A stretch of DNA of 64,000 nt from Anaerolineales bacterium UBA2317 (GCA_002345215.1 DDVH01000004.1:17044-81043); one strand, 5' to 3'; shown: positions 51,356 through 59,809, counted from the stretch's first letter. Program-made: numbers and translations. The notes: generated by a model from the letters alone, not told the origin.

Positions 51356-51814
51356 CTATTTTAGTTTCTTGCTTTCCTCTTGCCATAAACTTGTAAATTT
51401 TTCAAAGACATCCGCAATGATTTCCAGTTCTTCTTCTGAATAACTGGAAATCAATTTGTCTTGTGCGTTTCTTGCGGATGCAAACCATGATGCGGCTTTT
51501 TCAGCACTTGATTCTGCGGCGGCGATTAAAGTCCCGCGTCGGTCATTAGGATTTGGTCGCCTCTCGATTAATCCAGCCTGTTCCAGCCTATCAAGCATTG
51601 CAGTCGTTGCCCCAGAAGTGAGACCTGTATGTTTAGCAAGTTCGGAAGGGGAGGTGGTGCCTTTGAGAAATAAAAGCCTCAGACATTCCATATCCGTTAC
51701 ATTGAGTCCAGCCCATTCGCTAACTGCGTTTCGGAAAAGTGTTAAGTGAATCCCATATTCTGCCACTGCTTTCAGGGCTCGTTTCTTTAAGTCTGTTTTT
51801 TTAGCATTGCTCAT
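51356..51814 (-). CDS. MarR family transcriptional regulator
   Basis: 152 residues. Winged helix with LNVTDMECLRLLFLKG, TSPSELAKHTGLTSGATTAMLDRLEQAGLIERRPNPNDRRG (about 52-92 in part). The wing DRRG is intact. It is divergent from a DUF1801 gene across a 113-bp gap that contains two tandem copies of a 13-bp repeat and a palindrome, its likely operators. Ligand unknown. Confidence 0.9.
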   Translation of the reverse strand: MSNAKKTDLKKRALKAVAEYGIHLTLFRNAVSEWAGLNVTDMECLRLLFLKGTTSPSELAKHTGLTSGATTAMLDRLEQAGLIERRPNPNDRRGTLIAAAESSAEKAASWFASARNAQDKLISSYSEEELEIIADVFEKFTSLWQEESKKLK

Positions 51815-51845
51815 CGTAACTCGCTTTCAGGCGTGTGTTGTACCC

Positions 51846-51881
51846 TTGACATTATCTTTATTATAAAGTATCTTTATTATA
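51846..51881. promoter_or_regulatory. MarR-region promoter with direct repeats and palindrome
   Basis: TTGACA at 51846-51851 and TATCTT at 51869-51874 (17 bp) could drive the plus-strand DUF1801 gene. TATCTTTATTATA occurs twice (51853-51865 and 51869-51881, period 16). CTTTAT-T-ATAAAG (51856-51868) is a palindrome within the first copy. Repression by the divergent MarR protein is likely. Confidence 0.65.
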
Positions 51882-51927
51882 TAACTAAACTCGTTTTGAC
51901 GCAAGGTTATAAAATAAGGAGATTATT

Positions 51928-52377
51928 ATGAGTCCAAAGAAAGTGACTGAAAAATCCAAAGTGTGGTCGGATGAAGAAAAAGCTGCCATGCGAGAGCGTG
52001 CCAAAGAAATGAAAGCAGAGGCGCGAGCAAACAAGAATCGCGATGAAGGCGAAAAAATGATATTCGCGGCAATCGCCAAAATGCCCGAACCAGACCGTTC
52101 TATGGCGAAACGAATACATGAAATTGTGACAAAGAACGCGCCAGAGCTGATGCCAAAAACTTGGTACGGAATGCCTGCCTATGCAGATAAAGATGGAAAG
52201 GTGATTTGTTTCTTCCAAGCGGCAAGTAAGTTTAGTGTCAGATACTCCACATTTGGCTTTCAACCAGATGCAAAAATTGACGAAGGCAACATGTGGGCGG
52301 CATCTTGGGCAATCATCAAGTTGACCTCCGCTGAAGAGTCAAAGATTGCGGTGCTTGTTAAGAAGGCAGTCAGTTAA
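51928..52377 (+). CDS. DUF1801 (YdhG-like) protein, copy 2, with charged N-terminus
   Basis: 149 residues. A Lys/Glu-rich, probably helical first 40 residues, then the DUF1801 core: DRSMAKRIHEIVTKNAPEL, PKTWYGMPAYADKDGK, FFQAASKFSVRYSTFGF. Function unknown. AAGGAG stands just before the ATG. It is driven by the MarR-controlled divergent region, away from the other DUF1801 genes at 50519 and 57657. Confidence 0.85.
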   Translation: MSPKKVTEKSKVWSDEEKAAMRERAKEMKAEARANKNRDEGEKMIFAAIAKMPEPDRSMAKRIHEIVTKNAPELMPKTWYGMPAYADKDGKVICFFQAASKFSVRYSTFGFQPDAKIDEGNMWAASWAIIKLTSAEESKIAVLVKKAVS

Positions 52378-52414
52378 ACTCAAAAATCAGCAAGTCAAAT
52401 CTTTTTGCACCATC

Positions 52415-52449
52415 TTAGCCACAGAGATTAAGTATGTCTCTGTGGCTAA
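52415..52449. repeat. GCCACAGAG palindromic element, copy 2
   Basis: TTAGCCACAGAGA (52415-52427) pairs perfectly with TCTCTGTGGCTAA (52437-52449). It shares its arm with the element at 32865-32924. It may also act as a terminator for the DUF1801 gene. Confidence 0.75.
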
Positions 52450-52485
52450 ATTTTCGATTATGATTGTTGGTCTTGCGTTTCCATC

Positions 52486-52515
52486 TTGACGGTTTTAGAA
52501 TATATGTTCTATAAT
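52486..52515 (+). promoter_or_regulatory. promoter with GAAT-N4-GTTC box (copy D)
   Basis: TTGACG (52486-52491), 18 bp, TATAAT (52510-52515). GAAT-ATAT-GTTC lies at 52498-52509, directly before the -10. It serves the FAD oxidase - UvrA-like operon. Confidence 0.75.
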
Positions 52516-52565
52516 TAGTCCTTCACCAAAAAATTGGTTTAACGTACACAAAATTAGGAGAATAC

Positions 52566-53918
52566 ATGGCAACCAAACTTTCAATTACAAAACTTCGCAA
52601 AATTTTCAAACATATCATCACCCCCAAAGATGTTGATTATGAAAAAGCACGAACAGTCGTGCCTGGTGATATTAATCGCCGACCTGCTGTCATTATCAAA
52701 GTTACAAATGCAAATGAAGTGGCTCAAGTCATTTCGCTTGCTAAAGAAACAGGGCTAGAACTTGCCATTCGTAGTGGTGGTCATAGCATGTATAGCACCA
52801 CTGAAGGTGGCATTGTTTTAGACCTTTCCTTAATGAAGAATATCCAAATTGATACCAATACAAAAACTGCTTGGGCTGAGTCTGGTTTAACGGCTTCTGA
52901 ATATACGACCGCAACGCTTGCACATGGTCTCGCCACAGGTTTTGGTGATACAGGTTCCGTTGGCATTGGTGGCATTACGCTGGGTGGTGGTGTTGGTTAT
53001 CTCGTTCGTAAACATGGACTCACAATTGATAATTTGCTCGCCGCAGAAATTGCCACAGCCGACGGAAATATTTTACAAATTGATGAAACCAATCATGCCG
53101 ATTTATTTTGGGCGATTCGCGGCGGTGGCGGAAACTTTGGTGTTGTAACCAAATTCAAATTTCAATTACAGGATTTGACTCAAGCTTATGGCGGGATATT
53201 AGTTCTTCCCGCTACACCTGACACAATCGCTTCTTTCTTAAGGGAAGCTGATTCTGCTCCCGAAGCATTATCCACCATTGCGAATGTGATGCCCGCTCCG
53301 CCGATGCCATTTTTAGCAGAAGAACATCATGGCAAAATTATCATCTTCGCGATGATGTGTTATGCAGGTGATGCAACTGAAGGTGAAAAGGTAATGCAAC
53401 CATTCCGTAACATTGCAACACCATTAGCCGACATGCTTCACCCCATGAGTTATGCAGAATTATTCCCACTCGAAGAAGGTGAATATCATCCCATTGCGGC
53501 GGGAAGAACGATGTTCTTAGATTATGTAGATGCATCAGTTGCTGAAACCATTTTGAGTCACTTAAGCAAAGCCACAGGTATGATGTCCGTGACTCAATTA
53601 CGAGTCTTAGGTGGTGCAATGAGTCGCGTGCCAGTGGATGCGACTGCCTATGCACATCGTAAGTCCAAGATTATGGCGAACTTGGCTGTGTTGTATGAAG
53701 ATATTAATGAAAAATCAAAACATGAAGCATGGGTAGATGAATTTCAGAACGCCATTCAACAAAGTGACAAAGGCGCGTATGTCAACTTCATCAACACTGT
53801 CGGTGAGGATGAACTCAACGCGGCATACCCAGCTTCCACCTTAGAAAAGATGCGTCAAGTCAAAGCGAAATATGACCCTGAGAATCTGTTCAAGATAAAT
53901 CAAAATATCAAACCGTAA
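52566..53918 (+). CDS. FAD-linked oxidase (berberine-bridge-enzyme-like)
   Basis: 450 residues. FAD-binding PCMH domain with LAIRSGGHSMYSTTEGGIVLDLS (about 61-83 in part; the His is the covalent flavin site) and SVGIGGITLGGGVGYLVRKHGLT. The second covalent site is missing: the family's Cys before VGxGG is Thr/Gly here (GDTGSVG). The C-terminal berberine-type domain ends DPENLFKINQNI. It oxidises an unknown alcohol, sugar or amine. It lies 9 bp before the UvrA-like gene and under box D. Confidence 0.88.
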   Translation: MATKLSITKLRKIFKHIITPKDVDYEKARTVVPGDINRRPAVIIKVTNANEVAQVISLAKETGLELAIRSGGHSMYSTTEGGIVLDLSLMKNIQIDTNTKTAWAESGLTASEYTTATLAHGLATGFGDTGSVGIGGITLGGGVGYLVRKHGLTIDNLLAAEIATADGNILQIDETNHADLFWAIRGGGGNFGVVTKFKFQLQDLTQAYGGILVLPATPDTIASFLREADSAPEALSTIANVMPAPPMPFLAEEHHGKIIIFAMMCYAGDATEGEKVMQPFRNIATPLADMLHPMSYAELFPLEEGEYHPIAAGRTMFLDYVDASVAETILSHLSKATGMMSVTQLRVLGGAMSRVPVDATAYAHRKSKIMANLAVLYEDINEKSKHEAWVDEFQNAIQQSDKGAYVNFINTVGEDELNAAYPASTLEKMRQVKAKYDPENLFKINQNIKP

Positions 53919-53927
53919 AGAGGAATC

Positions 53928-56177
53928 ATGACCCAAGAATTTATTGAGATTCGAAATGCGCGTGAGAATAACCTGAAAAATGTTTCTTTGAAAATTCCAA
54001 AGAGGAAGATAACTATTTTTACAGGTGTTTCTGGTTCTGGAAAATCTTCGATTGTGTTTGACACGATTGCAACCGAAGCGCAAAGATTGCTGAATGAAAA
54101 CTTCAGCATGTTTGTTCGCAACTTTTTACCGAAATATCCTCAACCTGATGCTGACTCAATTGAAAACTTGAGCATGTCTGTTGTTGTTGACCAAAAGCAA
54201 CTCGGTGGTGGTTCACATTCCACAGTTGGCACTGCAACGGATATTTATACGCTTTTGCGTTTGTTGTTTTCACGAATCGGCAAACCGCATGTTGGACCTG
54301 CTTATATGTTTGGGTTTAACAATCCGCAAGGCATGTGCCCAAACTGTAATGGCTTAGGTCGCAAACTTGATGTAGACATGGATAAATTTTTGGATACATC
54401 AAAATCATTAAATGAAGGCGCGATTTTATTCGGAGAATATGCGGTGAATAGTTGGGGTTGGAGTTTGCTGATTAATACAAAACTTTTTGACCCTGATAAA
54501 AAGTTATCCAAATACACTGCCAAAGAAATGGATGCACTTTTACATCATCCACCCATGAAAGTGAAAACGAATGTGGGGGCAAAAGATTTCAACATGACCT
54601 TTAGTGGCATTGTTGACCAATTTACAAATAAATATATCAAGCGCGATTTGAAGACCATGTCCGAACGGACTCAAAAACAAATTGAGCCGTTTATGACTAT
54701 GGGTCCATGTTCGGAATGTAAAGGCGCAAGGTTGAGTCAAACGATTTTGAAAAGCAAAATTAACGGCTATAACATTGCAGACATGGCAAGCATGGAAATC
54801 ACAGAATTGATTAAAGTGGTGAAGGGAATCAAAGAACCTGTTGCCGCTTCGATGGTCAAAACGTTGGCTGAAAGATTACAGCATCTAGTAGATATTGGTC
54901 TGGAATATTTAAGTCTGAACCGCGAGACGGATACATTGTCTGGTGGTGAATCACAACGCGTAAAAATCGTCAAACATTTAAGTAGCAGTCTCACGGATGT
55001 AATGTATATCTTCGATGAACCAAGTGTTGGGCTACATCCGCGTGATGTGCATCGCATGAATGAGTTATTGCAAAAATTAAGAGATAAAGGAAACACAGTT
55101 ATCGTTGTGGAGCATGACCCAGATGTCATCAAGGCGGCAGACCATATTGTTGATGTAGGACCAAAAGCGGGCAAGCATGGAGGCGAAATTGTCTATGAAG
55201 GCAGTTATGCGAATCTGCTCAAAGCCAAAACGTTGACGGGTACTCACATCAAAGAAAAAATTTCTCTCAAAGATAACTTTCGTGAACCTAATGGAAAACT
55301 TCCAATTAAGAATGCCAAAGCCAATAATTTAAAAAATGTCAGTGTGGATATTCCAACTGGAGTATTAACTGTAGTGACGGGTGTTGCTGGCTCTGGAAAA
55401 AGTTCTTTGATTCATGAAGTCTTTTTGAAACAACACGAGGATGCGATTGTGATTGACCAATCGGCTGTGGGTGTCAATAGCCGTTCAAACCCTGCCACAT
55501 ACACAGGTATTATGGATGATATTCGCAAAGCCTTTGCAAGTGCCAATAAAGTGCAACCCGCTTTGTTTAGTTTTAATTCCAAAGGTGCGTGCGAAAATTG
55601 TCAGGGACTTGGTGTTGTTTATACTGACCTTGCATTTCTGAGCGAAGCAAAACTTCCATGCGAAGTATGCGAAGGCAAACGTTTCAAAGATGAAGTCTTG
55701 AAATACAAATTCAATGGAAAAAATATTTCAGAAGTTTTGTCTATGAATGTGGCACAGGCGTTGGAATATTTTGAAATTAAAGAAGTCAAACGCATCTTAC
55801 AAGCCATGAGTGATGTTGGTTTGGATTATTTGAGCTTAGGTCAACCACTTAGCACATTATCTGGTGGTGAATGTCAGAGAATCAAACTTGCCAGTGAGTT
55901 ACATAAAAAAGGAAGCATCTATATCATGGATGAACCCACTACGGGTTTGCACATGTCTGATATTGGACATTTACTGGAAGTGATGAACCGCCTCGTAGAT
56001 ACGGGCAACACGGTCATCGTGATTGAGCATAATCTACACGTCATCAAAAATGCGGATTGGATTATTGATATGGGTCCCGAAGGCGGAAGCAAAGGCGGAG
56101 AAGTCATTTTCACTGGCACACCCAAGCAGTTATTAAGTGTGAAGCGTTCGTTGACGAGTCAATATATAAAGAATTAA
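53928..56177 (+). CDS. UvrA-like ABC ATPase (short, UvrA2/DrrC type)
   Basis: 749 residues, two ABC domains. Walker A GVSGSGKSS (about 33-41) and GVAGSGKSS (about 485), signatures LSGGESQR and LSGGECQR, zinc-finger pairs CPNCNGLGRK, CSECKGARL, CENCQGLG and CEVCEGKRF. It is about 200 residues shorter than UvrA because the UvrB-binding region is absent. Such paralogues are linked to drug tolerance or repair of intercalator damage. It is in one operon with the FAD oxidase, under box D. Confidence 0.88.
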   Translation: MTQEFIEIRNARENNLKNVSLKIPKRKITIFTGVSGSGKSSIVFDTIATEAQRLLNENFSMFVRNFLPKYPQPDADSIENLSMSVVVDQKQLGGGSHSTVGTATDIYTLLRLLFSRIGKPHVGPAYMFGFNNPQGMCPNCNGLGRKLDVDMDKFLDTSKSLNEGAILFGEYAVNSWGWSLLINTKLFDPDKKLSKYTAKEMDALLHHPPMKVKTNVGAKDFNMTFSGIVDQFTNKYIKRDLKTMSERTQKQIEPFMTMGPCSECKGARLSQTILKSKINGYNIADMASMEITELIKVVKGIKEPVAASMVKTLAERLQHLVDIGLEYLSLNRETDTLSGGESQRVKIVKHLSSSLTDVMYIFDEPSVGLHPRDVHRMNELLQKLRDKGNTVIVVEHDPDVIKAADHIVDVGPKAGKHGGEIVYEGSYANLLKAKTLTGTHIKEKISLKDNFREPNGKLPIKNAKANNLKNVSVDIPTGVLTVVTGVAGSGKSSLIHEVFLKQHEDAIVIDQSAVGVNSRSNPATYTGIMDDIRKAFASANKVQPALFSFNSKGACENCQGLGVVYTDLAFLSEAKLPCEVCEGKRFKDEVLKYKFNGKNISEVLSMNVAQALEYFEIKEVKRILQAMSDVGLDYLSLGQPLSTLSGGECQRIKLASELHKKGSIYIMDEPTTGLHMSDIGHLLEVMNRLVDTGNTVIVIEHNLHVIKNADWIIDMGPEGGSKGGEVIFTGTPKQLLSVKRSLTSQYIKN

Positions 56178-56244
56178 GTATGGAATCGTCCATCCTGCTG
56201 GCGTATTTCGGAAGCAAGCTCCCTGACTCCCAAAAAAGGAAACC

Positions 56245-57570
56245 ATGAAAACTTTTTATCAAATTTTAGGAAATACAGTTTTAGCCAACGTCACCAACAT
56301 GACAGTTTGGTTTGCGATGATATTTTTTATTTATCTTGAAACCAAATCAGTCACTGCAACATCAATTATTTCAGGTATTTATCTTGTATTGACAGCTTCA
56401 TTAGGAATTTGGTTAGGAAGTCTTGTTGACCATAACAAGAAAAAGAATGTCATGATTCTTTCGGGTGTGATTTCGTTGATTATTTACATCATCGGGTTTG
56501 TGATGTACATTTCCCTTCCAGCCGAAACATGGAAAAACCCAACCAGTGTCCCTCTCTGGATTTTCAATGTACTTCTATTAGTTGGTGTAATTGCAGGCAA
56601 CATCCGCTCCATTGCAGTGCCAACGCTTGTAACAATTTTAATTCCCGAAGATGATCGTGCCAAAGCCAATGGGCTTACAGGTACTGCATTTGGTATTGCG
56701 TTTTTAATTTGTTCTGCCATCAGCGGTTTGCTCGTTGGTGCAGGTGGTATGTATTATGTTTTGATTCTCGGAATCTCGATGATGATTTTTTCAATTTTGC
56801 ACATGTGGTTTTTACCGATTCCAGAAAAAGAAATCGTACATCTTGAACATCAACAAGGCAAAGTGGATTTACGCGGAACGTATGCAGTTGTGGTTGCAAT
56901 TCCAGGTTTGATGGCGTTGATTCTTTTCACCACCATCAACAACTTTTTAGGCGGCGCGTTTATGGGTTTAATGGATGCGTATGGTTTATCACTTGTTTCA
57001 GTTGAAACATGGGGTTTACTTTTCGCAGTCATCAGTTGTGGGTTCATCGTTGGTGGGCTTTACATTTCAAAATATGGTTTAGGAAGAAATCCGCTCGTTG
57101 CAATGTTTATTGCAAACATTATCATTTGGATTATCTCCGCCGTCTTTACCATTCAACCTTCCATTGTTCTGCTTGCAGTGGGCATGTTCATTTATATAAG
57201 TGTTGTGCCATTTATCGAAGCCGCTGAGCAAACGATTTTACAAAAAGTTGTGCCACATGAAAGACAAGGACGAGTCTTTGGATTTGCACAAAGCATCGAA
57301 CAATCTGCATCGCCTCTGACTACGTTTCTAATTGGTCCAATCGCGGAGACATTTTTCATCCCTTTCATGACTACCGGCGCAGGCGTTGGATTAATCGGCT
57401 CATGGTTTGGCACTGGTATGGATCGTGGCATTGCCTTGGTATTTACTGTTACTGGTATCATCGGTTTAATCCTTACAATCTTTGCGATGAATACAAAATA
57501 CTATAAATTACTTTCTAATAGATACATGCATGGTGCAAGTGAACCATTGCCTGAAGCAGAATTGGCTTAA
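56245..57570 (+). CDS. major facilitator superfamily transporter
   Basis: 441 residues and about twelve hydrophobic helices. The first loop reads GIWLGSLVDHNKKKNVM, an MFS motif-A variant (GxLxDrxxrk). NGLTGTAFGIAFLICSAISGLL and VVPHERQGRVFGFAQSIEQSASPL are typical of MFS drug exporters of the MefA/enterobactin-exporter type. The substrate is unknown. It lies 67 bp behind the UvrA-like gene; AAAAGGAAACC is the SD. A palindromic repeat follows. Confidence 0.87.
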   Translation: MKTFYQILGNTVLANVTNMTVWFAMIFFIYLETKSVTATSIISGIYLVLTASLGIWLGSLVDHNKKKNVMILSGVISLIIYIIGFVMYISLPAETWKNPTSVPLWIFNVLLLVGVIAGNIRSIAVPTLVTILIPEDDRAKANGLTGTAFGIAFLICSAISGLLVGAGGMYYVLILGISMMIFSILHMWFLPIPEKEIVHLEHQQGKVDLRGTYAVVVAIPGLMALILFTTINNFLGGAFMGLMDAYGLSLVSVETWGLLFAVISCGFIVGGLYISKYGLGRNPLVAMFIANIIIWIISAVFTIQPSIVLLAVGMFIYISVVPFIEAAEQTILQKVVPHERQGRVFGFAQSIEQSASPLTTFLIGPIAETFFIPFMTTGAGVGLIGSWFGTGMDRGIALVFTVTGIIGLILTIFAMNTKYYKLLSNRYMHGASEPLPEAELA

Positions 57571-57573
57571 ATT

Positions 57574-57634
57574 GTAAGGGCGACCCATCAATGAAAATTA
57601 AGTCATTAAATTAAACATGACGGGTCGCCCCTAC
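57574..57634. repeat. GGGCGACCC palindromic element
   Basis: GTAAGGGCGACCCATCA (57574-57590) is complementary to TGACGGGTCGCCCCTAC (57618-57634) at 15 of 17 positions. It is a REP-like intergenic palindrome that probably also ends the MFS transcript. Confidence 0.75.
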
Positions 57635-57656
57635 GAATATGAAATAAGGAATTTTC

Positions 57657-58256
57657 ATGTCTACAAAAAAACAAGAATCTGATTTCCCAAAGATTGGCTC
57701 ACCCGCCACTCGTGCATTGGAACACGAAGGCTATACTCAACTCAAACAGTTGACTAAACTCTCTGAAGCAGAGTTATCACAAATGCACGGAGTTGGACCC
57801 AAAGCAGTCCGTATTTTGAAAGAAGCTATGAAAGCAAAAGGATTGTCTTTCAAAGAATCAAAAGCAGGGGAGAAGTTAAAGAAGAAAGGTTCACCTGTCA
57901 GCCGTACAGATGCTGTAGACAAATTTATGCTGGAGTTGAGTCACCCACTCACAGCGGAGGTAGAAACGGTAAGGTCTATCATCAAAGGTGTGGATAAAAA
58001 TATCAATGAAGAAATTAAATGGAAAGCCCCATCTTTCAATTACAAAGGTGAATATTTGGTGACGTTTAATTTGCGAGATACAAAAAGAATTCATCTTGTA
58101 TTTCATAACCCGATGATTGCAAAAGTAAAAAGTGATTTGCTTGAAGGCGATTACAAAGATAGACGCATGACTTATTTTGCAGATATGAAAGATATCAAAA
58201 CGAAACAAAAAGAATTGATTAAAGTTTTGAAAGATTTAATTAAATTGCAAAAGTAA
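57657..58256 (+). CDS. helix-hairpin-helix / DUF1801 fusion protein
   Basis: 199 residues. Residues 10-62 form an HhH-like module with FPKIGSPATRALEHEGYTQL, LTKLSEAELSQMHGVGPKAV, like the RNA polymerase alpha C-terminal domain or DNA-binding HhH. Residues 88-199 are DUF1801: VDKFMLELSHPLTAEVETVR, EIKWKAPSFNYKGEYLVTF. The fusion suggests that DUF1801 may act near nucleic acid. It leads a short run with a HEAT-like protein and a 5'-3' exonuclease. Confidence 0.85.
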   Translation: MSTKKQESDFPKIGSPATRALEHEGYTQLKQLTKLSEAELSQMHGVGPKAVRILKEAMKAKGLSFKESKAGEKLKKKGSPVSRTDAVDKFMLELSHPLTAEVETVRSIIKGVDKNINEEIKWKAPSFNYKGEYLVTFNLRDTKRIHLVFHNPMIAKVKSDLLEGDYKDRRMTYFADMKDIKTKQKELIKVLKDLIKLQK

Positions 58257-58266
58257 TGAAAATTTT

Positions 58267-58812
58267 ATGGATAAAACAATTCGTACCCACTTTGATAACA
58301 TCCGCTCAGATGACCCACAGGAACAAAACAAAGCCTATTATGCTTTGATAGATGCAACCGATAAACCTGTCGTTTGGGCTTATGAAGTTTGGGATGAATT
58401 ATTTGAAGGCTTGAAACATAAAGATAATCATGTGCGTGCGATTTCTGCACAAGTGTTATCCAATTTAGCAAAGAGTGATACGAAAGAAAAAATGCTCAAA
58501 GATTTTGGAAAGTTGTTAGATGTAACAAAAGATGAAAAATTTGTGACTGCACGGCATTGCTTGCAATCTTTGTGGAAGGTGGGTGTTGCAGGGAAAAAGC
58601 AACAAAAAGTTTACATAGATGGCTTGGAAAAAAGATTCAAAGAATGCATCAAAGAGAAAAATGCTTCTTTGATTCGTTATGATATTTTGGTTTCCATGAA
58701 GATTGTTTATAATGAAGTGAAAGATGAAGGCATTAAAGAAAAAGCACTGGCTTTGATTGAAACTGAAAAAGACGCGAAATATCAAAAGAAATATAAAACG
58801 GTTTGGAAATAA
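58267..58812 (+). CDS. HEAT-repeat-like helical protein
   Basis: 181 residues, almost all helix and highly charged. Repeated helical pairs such as VWDELFEGLKHKDNHVRAISAQVLSNLAK and FVTARHCLQSLWKVGVAGKK (given in part) resemble HEAT repeats. Probably a scaffold; no catalytic motif. It starts 10 bp after the HhH-DUF1801 gene, so the two are co-transcribed. I do not know its family function. Confidence 0.65.
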   Translation: MDKTIRTHFDNIRSDDPQEQNKAYYALIDATDKPVVWAYEVWDELFEGLKHKDNHVRAISAQVLSNLAKSDTKEKMLKDFGKLLDVTKDEKFVTARHCLQSLWKVGVAGKKQQKVYIDGLEKRFKECIKEKNASLIRYDILVSMKIVYNEVKDEGIKEKALALIETEKDAKYQKKYKTVWK

Positions 58813-58813
58813 T

Positions 58814-58873
58814 GGACGATAGACCTTTGACCATAGACCGTAATATATCGTCCACCGTCTACGGTCTATGGTC
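58814..58873. repeat. heptamer-derived inverted repeat (GACCATA-type)
   Basis: Starting right after the HEAT-gene stop: units GACCTTT, GACCATA, GACCGTA, then the complement. GACCATAGACCGTA (58829-58842) pairs perfectly with TACGGTCTATGGTC (58860-58873), and GGACGATA with TATCGTCC. Confidence 0.8.
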
Positions 58874-58887
58874 GAAAAGGATAACCC

Positions 58888-59757
58888 ATGAAAATTCACT
58901 TGATTGACGGCACATACGAATTATTCCGCGCACATTTTGGGGCTCCACCAAAAAAATCCATGAGCGGACAAGAAGTTGGCGCAACGCTTGGATTAATCCG
59001 CAGTTTGTTGATGTTATTGCAAACCGAAGGTGTGACTCATGTTGCTGTGGCATTTGACCATGTGATTGAATCGTTTCGTAACAAAATGTATGCAGGCTAC
59101 AAAACAAGTGAAGGTGTTGACCCAATTATCTTAAATCAATTTGAAATCGCTGAAAAAGCTGTCGCCGCTTTGGGCGTGCCTGTTTGGTCTATGGTCAAGT
59201 TTGAAGCGGATGATGCCATTGCAACGGCGGTTACAAAATTCAGAAAAGAAAAATCTGTCGAGCAAGTTATTATCTGTTCTGTGGATAAAGATTTGACTCA
59301 AATGGTGGAAGGCAAAAAAGTCATTTGTTGGGACAGAAGACGTGAAATTCTTCTGGATGAAAAAGGTGTGGTGGAAAAATTTGGTGTGAAGCCAGAATCG
59401 ATTCCCGATTACCTTGCTTTGGTAGGTGACTCAGCAGATGGCTACCCCGGCATCAAAGGTTGGGGAGAAAAATCAACTTCAACTATTTTGGCGAAATATA
59501 AACATATTGAAGCGATTCCCAAAGACCCAAAGAAAATTCCGTTAAGTTTAGGGCGTGCTACAACTCTTTTAGAAAACTTGCAAGCGAATTATAAAGATGC
59601 TTTGTTGTTTAGAGAATTATCTACACTTCGACAAGATGTGCCATTAAAGGAAAGTTTGAAAGATTTGGAATGGAGAGGGGCTACTGAAAAATTTAAGAGA
59701 GTGTGCGTTGAGTTGAGAGAAGGGAGAATTGTAGAACGGGTCAAGAAGTGGCGGTAA
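58888..59757 (+). CDS. 5'-3' exonuclease (FEN/PolI N-terminal type)
   Basis: 289 residues. IDGTYELFRAHFG, FRNKMYAGYK (the helical arch region), FEADDAIATAV, CSVDKDLTQMV and LVGDSADGYPGIKGWGEKS (the helix-two-turn-helix that clamps DNA): all metal-binding acidic residues are present. It trims 5' flaps and RNA primers; as a stand-alone gene it resembles bacterial ExoIX-like proteins. It follows the HEAT and HhH-DUF1801 genes, in a DNA-processing context. Confidence 0.9.
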   Translation: MKIHLIDGTYELFRAHFGAPPKKSMSGQEVGATLGLIRSLLMLLQTEGVTHVAVAFDHVIESFRNKMYAGYKTSEGVDPIILNQFEIAEKAVAALGVPVWSMVKFEADDAIATAVTKFRKEKSVEQVIICSVDKDLTQMVEGKKVICWDRRREILLDEKGVVEKFGVKPESIPDYLALVGDSADGYPGIKGWGEKSTSTILAKYKHIEAIPKDPKKIPLSLGRATTLLENLQANYKDALLFRELSTLRQDVPLKESLKDLEWRGATEKFKRVCVELREGRIVERVKKWR

Positions 59758-59809
59758 ATAACTTAATTACTTGTAAAAATCCATAAGAGGAACTTAAATA
59801 AAACTATAT

